From: Oceanirhabdus seepicola
Lineage (GTDB): Bacteria > Bacillota > Clostridia > Clostridiales > Clostridiaceae
Direction: 5' to 3'
DNA: 64,000 nt
Assembly (NCBI RefSeq): GCF_023684385.1
Contig: NZ_JAGSOJ010000007.1
Location: 62,001 to 126,000, forward strand
Shown here: positions 59,328 to 64,000 of the stretch, piece after piece
How positions within the stretch are numbered: position 1 is the stretch's first letter
Layout of the letters: each line of letters begins with the position of its first letter
Translations under genes and position numbers: made by a program
Notes under the pieces: model-generated
What the model was told of the DNA's origin: nothing
The model's database searches: none
What the model saw: the letters and a program-made list of their open reading frames with translations, nothing else

Positions 59328-61022
59328 ATGCTTCTTGAATTACATATTAAGAACTTTGCATTAATACAAGAGGTCAAAGTGGGATTCAATGATGGATTTA
59401 ATGTTCTATGTGGAGAGACAGGGTCAGGTAAATCAATACTAATTGATTCCATAAATTTTGTTCTTGGAGGAAAGTTTTCAAAAAATTCCATAAGAAGTGG
59501 AGAAAAGAAAACTTTTGTACAAGCAATATTTCTAATTGAAGAGGAATATATAAAAGATAAACTTAATAATATTGGAATTGAATATGAAGATTATTTGATT
59601 ATTTCTAGAGAAACATTTAAATATGGAAAAACAATAACCAGAATTAATAATACTGCAGTAAATATATCAACCTTAAAAGAATTAGCAAAAAATATATTAG
59701 ATATTCATGGACAGCATGATAATATCGAACTTTTAGATAGTAAAAAGCATATAATGTACCTTGACCATTATGGAGATTCGGAATTCATTGAGAAAAAAAA
59801 GAAATTTGAATATAAATTTAAAGAATATACTAATTTAAAAAATAGAGTAAATAAGTATAGGGAAGAAATTCAAGGTGCCAATAAGAGGATTGAATTTCTT
59901 AAATTTCAAATTGATGATATAGAAAAAAATGAATTAAAACCAGGTGAAGATATTGCTTTAAATGAGAACTTTAATACCTTAAACAATAGTGAAAAAATTA
60001 AAACTACTCTTGAAAATGCTTATGGCAAGCTAAATGGAGCTAATTATGGTGGAAGATCTATATACGATGATTTAAACAATATTGTTTCTGATTTTATAGA
60101 ATTGGAAGAATGCTTTCCGAAGATTAAAGGTGTGAAAAATGATTTAAATGATGCTTTTTATACTATTGAAGAATGTATAAGAGAGATAAACAGTTTAAGT
60201 GGAGAAATTTATTTTGATAACAATGAATTAGATTGGATTAATGAAAGACTATACATAATTGATAGTATGAAAAAAAAGTATGGAGAAACAATAGAAGATA
60301 TAATCCAATATAAATCTAAAATTCTTAAGGAATATGATGAACTTCAAAATAGAGATAATGAAATTGATGAGTTGGAAGAACAAATCCAAATTTTTGAAAA
60401 AGAATTAAAAATTTCAGCTGGGGAATTACACAATGATAGAATGGTTATAGGAAAGAGGTTAGCTGAAAAGGTTAATGATGAACTAAAATTTGTTGGGTTA
60501 GAAAAGAGTAACTTTGGTGTTGATGTAAGAAAACTATCAAAGTTTAATTCACTAGGAAATGATGAAGTAGAATTTGTAATTTCTACTAATCCAGGTGAAC
60601 CAATGAATTCATTAGGAGCTATAGTATCAGGGGGAGAACTTTCAAGAATAATGCTAGCATTAAAATCTGTGTTTATTGATAGAGATAAAGTTTTTTCAGT
60701 TGTGTTTGATGAAATTGATACTGGAATCAGTGGAAAGATTGCTCAAAGAGTTGGAGAAAAAATGTATGATATATCAAAAAAACATCAAGTTTTTTGTGTA
60801 ACCCACCTACCACAAATTGCTTGTATAGCAGATCACATATACAGGGTTGAAAAGAAGGTTGTGGAGAATAAAACATATACGAATATTGAAATTCTTGATA
60901 GTAATGAAAAAATTGATGAAATTGCTAAAATGTCAGGTGGAGATAATATTACAGAAGCTATAAAAAATCATGCTATTGAGATTATAAGATTAGCAGATAA
61001 TAAAAAAAATAGAATAAATTAA
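59328..61022 (+). CDS. recN: DNA repair protein RecN
   Basis: 564 residues. SMC-like ATPase: Walker A CGETGSGKSILIDSINFVLG near residue 32, ILDIHGQHDNIELLD (Q-loop/hinge side), a coiled coil (about 160-380), the signature GGELSRIMLALKSVF and Walker B VVFDEIDTGISGKIA. RecN acts at double-strand breaks. AGGAGG upstream; a terminator follows. Confidence 0.97.
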   Translation: MLLELHIKNFALIQEVKVGFNDGFNVLCGETGSGKSILIDSINFVLGGKFSKNSIRSGEKKTFVQAIFLIEEEYIKDKLNNIGIEYEDYLIISRETFKYGKTITRINNTAVNISTLKELAKNILDIHGQHDNIELLDSKKHIMYLDHYGDSEFIEKKKKFEYKFKEYTNLKNRVNKYREEIQGANKRIEFLKFQIDDIEKNELKPGEDIALNENFNTLNNSEKIKTTLENAYGKLNGANYGGRSIYDDLNNIVSDFIELEECFPKIKGVKNDLNDAFYTIEECIREINSLSGEIYFDNNELDWINERLYIIDSMKKKYGETIEDIIQYKSKILKEYDELQNRDNEIDELEEQIQIFEKELKISAGELHNDRMVIGKRLAEKVNDELKFVGLEKSNFGVDVRKLSKFNSLGNDEVEFVISTNPGEPMNSLGAIVSGGELSRIMLALKSVFIDRDKVFSVVFDEIDTGISGKIAQRVGEKMYDISKKHQVFCVTHLPQIACIADHIYRVEKKVVENKTYTNIEILDSNEKIDEIAKMSGGDNITEAIKNHAIEIIRLADNKKNRIN

Positions 61023-61038
61023 TTATATTAAGAAAAAA

Positions 61039-61067
61039 TAAGACTATAACTATAGTCTTATTTTTTT
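61039..61067 (+). terminator. recN terminator
   Basis: TAAGACTATA-act-TATAGTCTTA followed by TTTTTTT. Confidence 0.88.
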
Positions 61068-61236
61068 GTCAAAAATTACAATAATCTATATGTAAGTTAG
61101 CGGTAAAATAAACCAAATAATTTATTTATTATATATCCCTAAATTCATTGGTTCTACTTCAAGTAATAATACAGAATATAGCTTGTTTAAAAAGGGAACT
61201 TTAAATGTATAACAATAATTTAATGGGGGGAATTCA

Positions 61237-62433
61237 ATGAAAAAGAAAAGTATTTATAATTTTATAATAATGTTACTTTTGTTAGTTGTGTGCGCAGTAT
61301 CTAGTGCTTACGAGTTATTACCTGATAATGTACATACAAAAAATTTAGATTCTTTCTTACAAAATAAAATTATTAAATATGAAAAAGTTAACGCAAAAGA
61401 AGCTAATGATAATAATTTGTATGATGCTAAATTGTTAGGTGTATTGAGTTTGAAAAAAGTTAATATTAATTCTGTATCAAAGGTAGAACTCTATCCAGGT
61501 GGTACACCAGTTGGAATTAAATTAAAAACTAAAGGAGCTCTTGTTGTGGCACTTACAGATATAAATGACAATGCAGTAGTTAAAAAAAGCCCTGCAGCTA
61601 CAGCGGGAATTGTAGTAGGTGATTGCATTCTAGAAATAGATGGGAAAAAGATAAGTGTGGCTACTGATATTTCAAAGACAATAAATGAAAACCCAAAAAG
61701 AGTTCATAGAATTTTAATAGAGAGAAAAGGAAAGAAGAATTTAAAAAATATTAAGCCAATTAAGAGTGAGAGTGATGGTAAATATAAAATTGGAATGTGG
61801 GTAAGAGACAGTACAGCGGGCGTAGGAACACTTACTTTTTATCATGATAGCAGTAAAAAGTTTGGTGCCTTGGGACACCCAATAACAGATGTGGATACAG
61901 GAGAAATAATGAAAATTGAGAATGGCGAGATAGTCAATTCAAATATACTTTCTGTAAAAAAAGGTATGAGAGGTGCACCAGGCGAACTAAGAGGAATTTT
62001 TAATGAAAATAGTAAAAGTTTAGGTCAAATAAAGAGCAACACAATTTGTGGGATATTTGGAGAAAGTAACGCTAAAATTATTAATCCTATAAGTAGTAAA
62101 CCGTTGCCAATCGGCTTAAAAGATGAAATCGAAGTAGGAAAAGCTCAAATTATAACAACCATAAAGGGGAAAAAACCAGCATTTTATGATATTCAAATTG
62201 AAAAATTACTTGATCAAAACGTAGCAAATGGGAAAAGTATGTTAATAAGAGTTACGGATGAGAAATTATTGAAAGAAACTGGAGGAATAGTTCAAGGGAT
62301 GAGTGGAAGTCCTATTATACAAAACAACAAAATAATTGGAGCTGTGACACATGTTTTAGTAAATAAACCTGATGTTGGATATGGCATTTATATTGAGTGG
62401 ATGATAAATGATGCTGAAATTTTAAATAAATAG
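61237..62433 (+). CDS. spoIVB: SpoIVB serine peptidase
   Basis: 398 residues. N-terminal membrane anchor (about 7-28), a PDZ domain (about 100-170; KKSPAATAGIVVGDCILEID) and an S55 peptidase domain (about 190-395) with GALGHPITDVDTG (catalytic His) and VQGMSGSPIIQNNK (catalytic Ser). SpoIVB is secreted from the forespore and triggers SpoIVFB to cleave pro-sigma-K. Typical gene before spo0A. GGGGGGAATTCA lies upstream of the ATG. Confidence 0.96.
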   Translation: MKKKSIYNFIIMLLLLVVCAVSSAYELLPDNVHTKNLDSFLQNKIIKYEKVNAKEANDNNLYDAKLLGVLSLKKVNINSVSKVELYPGGTPVGIKLKTKGALVVALTDINDNAVVKKSPAATAGIVVGDCILEIDGKKISVATDISKTINENPKRVHRILIERKGKKNLKNIKPIKSESDGKYKIGMWVRDSTAGVGTLTFYHDSSKKFGALGHPITDVDTGEIMKIENGEIVNSNILSVKKGMRGAPGELRGIFNENSKSLGQIKSNTICGIFGESNAKIINPISSKPLPIGLKDEIEVGKAQIITTIKGKKPAFYDIQIEKLLDQNVANGKSMLIRVTDEKLLKETGGIVQGMSGSPIIQNNKIIGAVTHVLVNKPDVGYGIYIEWMINDAEILNK

Positions 62434-62644
62434 TGGTAAATTTACTAAAAAGATAGTAAAATATAAGTAAAGGTAGTAAGATGCATATCTGAAATCTTTA
62501 TTTATTTTTTTTATTAGGATAATAAGTAATGATTTAGCAATACAGGAATTTTATTAGAATAGAATGTGTACATATATTGAAAAACAGACTTTTATGATGT
62601 TTCAGCTAAAAAAATAAAAAAAAATATATTTATTTTTCCAAATA

Positions 62645-62673
62645 GAAGGAATTATAACTCAATTGTCGAATTT
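62645..62673 (+). promoter_or_regulatory. spo0A promoter: sigma-H type with overlapping 0A box
   Basis: GAAGGAATT (62645-62653) matches the sigma-H -35 consensus RnAGGAwww, an 11-bp spacer follows, and GTCGAATTT (62665-62673) matches the -10 RnnGAATww. A perfect 0A box TGTCGAA (62664-62670) overlaps the -10. The start codon of spo0A is 50 nt downstream. Confidence 0.75.
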
Positions 62674-62723
62674 AATAATTGTTAGGATTTGGTATTTTGG
62701 GAAAAAAGAAGGGGGAAGTTCAA

Positions 62724-63545
62724 ATGGATGACAACAAAATTAATGTTTTAATTGCAGATGATAATAAAGAATTTTGTAGTATTCTTAACGACTATCTATT
62801 AACTCAAAAGGATATAGTTGTTACAGGTATAGCTAGAGATGGATTGGAAGCTCTTAAACTAATTGAAGAGAAACAACCAGATTTAGTTGTATTAGATATT
62901 ATTATGCCTCAACTTGATGGTCTTGGAGTATTAGAGAGATTAGGTAGTTTGAATTTAAGTTCATCACCAAAAGTGATTGTTCTTTCAGCTGTAGGGCAGG
63001 ATAAGATTACACAGAGAGCTATAACATTAGGTGCTGATTACTACGTAGTTAAACCATTCGATATGGATGTGTTCACTAAGAGAATAAGACAGATGTTTAA
63101 TAGTACAATATCTGGTGAAGGAAGTAGGGTGTCAAATACATTTGTAAATTCACAACCTGCTACTTTTAGAAATGAAGTTAGAAATGAACCATTCGATCTT
63201 GAGAGAGAAATAACTAGTATAATTCATGAGATTGGTGTACCAGCTCATATTAAAGGTTATATGTATTTAAGAGAAGCTATAAGCATGGTAGTTAATGATA
63301 TTGAGTTATTATCAGCAGTAACAAAAGAGCTTTATCCAAATATAGCTAAGAAGTTCAATACTACAGCTAGTAGAGTTGAAAGAGCAATCAGACATGCGAT
63401 TGAGGTTGCTTGGTCTAGGGGTCAAGTAGACACTATCAATAAGCTTTTCGGATACACAATCCACAATGATAAAGGCAAGCCAACAAACTCTGAATTTATC
63501 GCTATGGTTGCTGATAAGTTGAGATTACAGAATAGAGTAAGCTAA
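62724..63545 (+). CDS. spo0A: Sporulation master regulator Spo0A
   Basis: 273 residues from ATG 62724, which has GGGGGAAG upstream; an in-frame codon at 62679 has no such site. Receiver domain (about 5-125) with VLIADDNKEF and phospho-acceptor Asp58 in LVVLDIIMPQLDG, and the Spo0A DNA-binding domain (about 160-273) with ITSIIHEIGVPAHIKGYMYL and RVERAIRHAIEVAWSRG. Phosphorylated Spo0A starts sporulation. The sigma-H promoter with 0A box suggests autoregulation. Follows spoIVB, as in most spore formers. Confidence 0.98.
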   Translation: MDDNKINVLIADDNKEFCSILNDYLLTQKDIVVTGIARDGLEALKLIEEKQPDLVVLDIIMPQLDGLGVLERLGSLNLSSSPKVIVLSAVGQDKITQRAITLGADYYVVKPFDMDVFTKRIRQMFNSTISGEGSRVSNTFVNSQPATFRNEVRNEPFDLEREITSIIHEIGVPAHIKGYMYLREAISMVVNDIELLSAVTKELYPNIAKKFNTTASRVERAIRHAIEVAWSRGQVDTINKLFGYTIHNDKGKPTNSEFIAMVADKLRLQNRVS

Positions 63546-63656
63546 GTAGTTTTTGAGTAAGGTATATCAACGTATAACAAGGTATGTAATTAATTGGAAA
63601 ACGTATCCGTAGACCAACTAATATCTTTTCATACCGACTAATATTATTATGATTTT

Positions 63657-63704
63657 AAAGATGCTTTTATATCAGTTTATGATATGGAGGTGTCTTTTTG
63701 TTTT
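63657..63704 (+). terminator. spo0A terminator
   Basis: AAAGATGCTTTTATATCA and TGATATGGAGGTGTCTTT can pair over all 18 positions (with G-T wobbles) around GTTTA, followed by TTGTTTT. It lies about 110 nt past the stop of spo0A. Confidence 0.8.
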
Positions 63705-63813
63705 GACAGCGAGTATATTCAGATTAATCAAATAGCTCGTGTAAGGCAATTTAAGACTTCAAGAAGACTAAAGGAAGATATAAGTGATTTCGGCTTTCAG
63801 AAGCTTATTAAAG

Positions 63814-63856
63814 CCATTGACACGACAAATATATTTGTACAAGTCAATGGTTTTTG
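63814..63856 (+). terminator. CCATTGAC hairpin
   Basis: CCATTGAC and GTCAATGG enclose a second stem ACAAAT-at-ATTTGT and are followed by TTTTTG. No gene clearly ends just before it. Confidence 0.7.
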
Positions 63857-63898
63857 AAAATGGTCTAACTGTTTTTTTTAGATGGAGTTTATTACAAT

Positions 63899-63939
63899 AA
63901 AAAACTCAAGGAATAAATAAAATATCCTTGAGTTTTATT
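63899..63939. terminator. Bidirectional AAAACTCAAGGA terminator
   Basis: AAAACTCAAGGA and TCCTTGAGTTTT form a perfect 12-bp stem with A-rich upstream and T-rich downstream flanks. The last 61 bases of the window contain only AT-rich sequence and no identifiable gene. Confidence 0.75.
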
Positions 63940-64000
63940 AAATACATATTATAATATAATGAACTTGATTGTTATTGATTATGTGAGTGTGCTGCTTTAT

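Noticed and set aside
63684..63857. 57-codon + strand ORF downstream of spo0A
   Set aside because: Its start lies inside the spo0A terminator stem and its end inside another hairpin terminator; there is no separate ribosome binding site.

Overview
The window is low-G+C, densely packed DNA from an anaerobic, endospore-forming member of the Clostridia (Bacillota). The evidence is the full spoIIIA operon, spoIVB-spo0A, a SpoVD-type PBP, sepF/ylmH/divIVA, strong AGGAGG ribosome binding sites and frequent TTG/GTG starts. I cannot name the species. Almost everything lies on the + strand; ychF, rqcH, a methyltransferase remnant and one tiny ORF are on the - strand.

Layout. (1) 1-5051: the 3' part of an MBH/Mrp-like membrane complex (MbhD/E/F/G/H/M/J/N-like), with no NiFe large-subunit gene in the visible part. 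(2) 5.2-9.5 kb: deoC, a Lon-like protease whose ATPase motifs look degenerate, a DUF1292 gene, hairpin elements and a 46-aa reverse-strand ORF. (3) 9.7-14.5 kb: a c-di-GMP-I riboswitch with a terminator ahead of a partner-switch module (sensor PP2C phosphatase, RsbW-like kinase, STAS antagonist), followed by a PAS-GAF-GGDEF protein. (4) 14.5-20.4 kb: secreted 5'-nucleotidase with LysM, YibE/F-like lipoprotein, DUF4177, ychF and a helical-repeat protein. (5) 20.8-34 kb: the division and cell-wall (dcw) cluster mraZ-rsmH-ftsL-spoVD-murF-mraY-mraY-ftsW-ftsQ-yggS-sepF-ylmH-divIVA. A tandem duplication left two mraY genes with a murF 3' remnant between them; murE, murD and murG are absent from their usual places. 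(6) 34-38.2 kb: mtnN, a DAHP synthase, yteA-like, lspA, rluD-like, pyrR. (7) 38.2-41.5 kb: a repeat-bounded segment carrying a frameshifted methyltransferase, then rqcH. (8) 41.8-44.3 kb: four prepilin-like genes and efp. (9) 44.7-49.8 kb: spoIIIAA-AH. (10) 49.9-61 kb: yqhY, nusB, folD, xseA, xseB, ispA, OLE RNA, oapA, dxs, tlyA, nadK, argR, recN. (11) 61.2-63.5 kb: spoIVB and spo0A.

The most remarkable element is a structured RNA of about 550 nt between ispA and dxs. I identify it as OLE RNA; it is followed by the gene for its membrane partner OapA, which keeps the DxxxD motif. Other points of note are two families of structured intergenic repeats (one bounded by degenerate purine-rich heptamer tandem repeats, one of long hairpins abutting gene ends), a MraZ operator of 10-bp-phased AAGTGG boxes, a FolD with Gln at the catalytic Lys position, and a consensus sigma-H promoter whose -10 is overlapped by a perfect 0A box upstream of spo0A.
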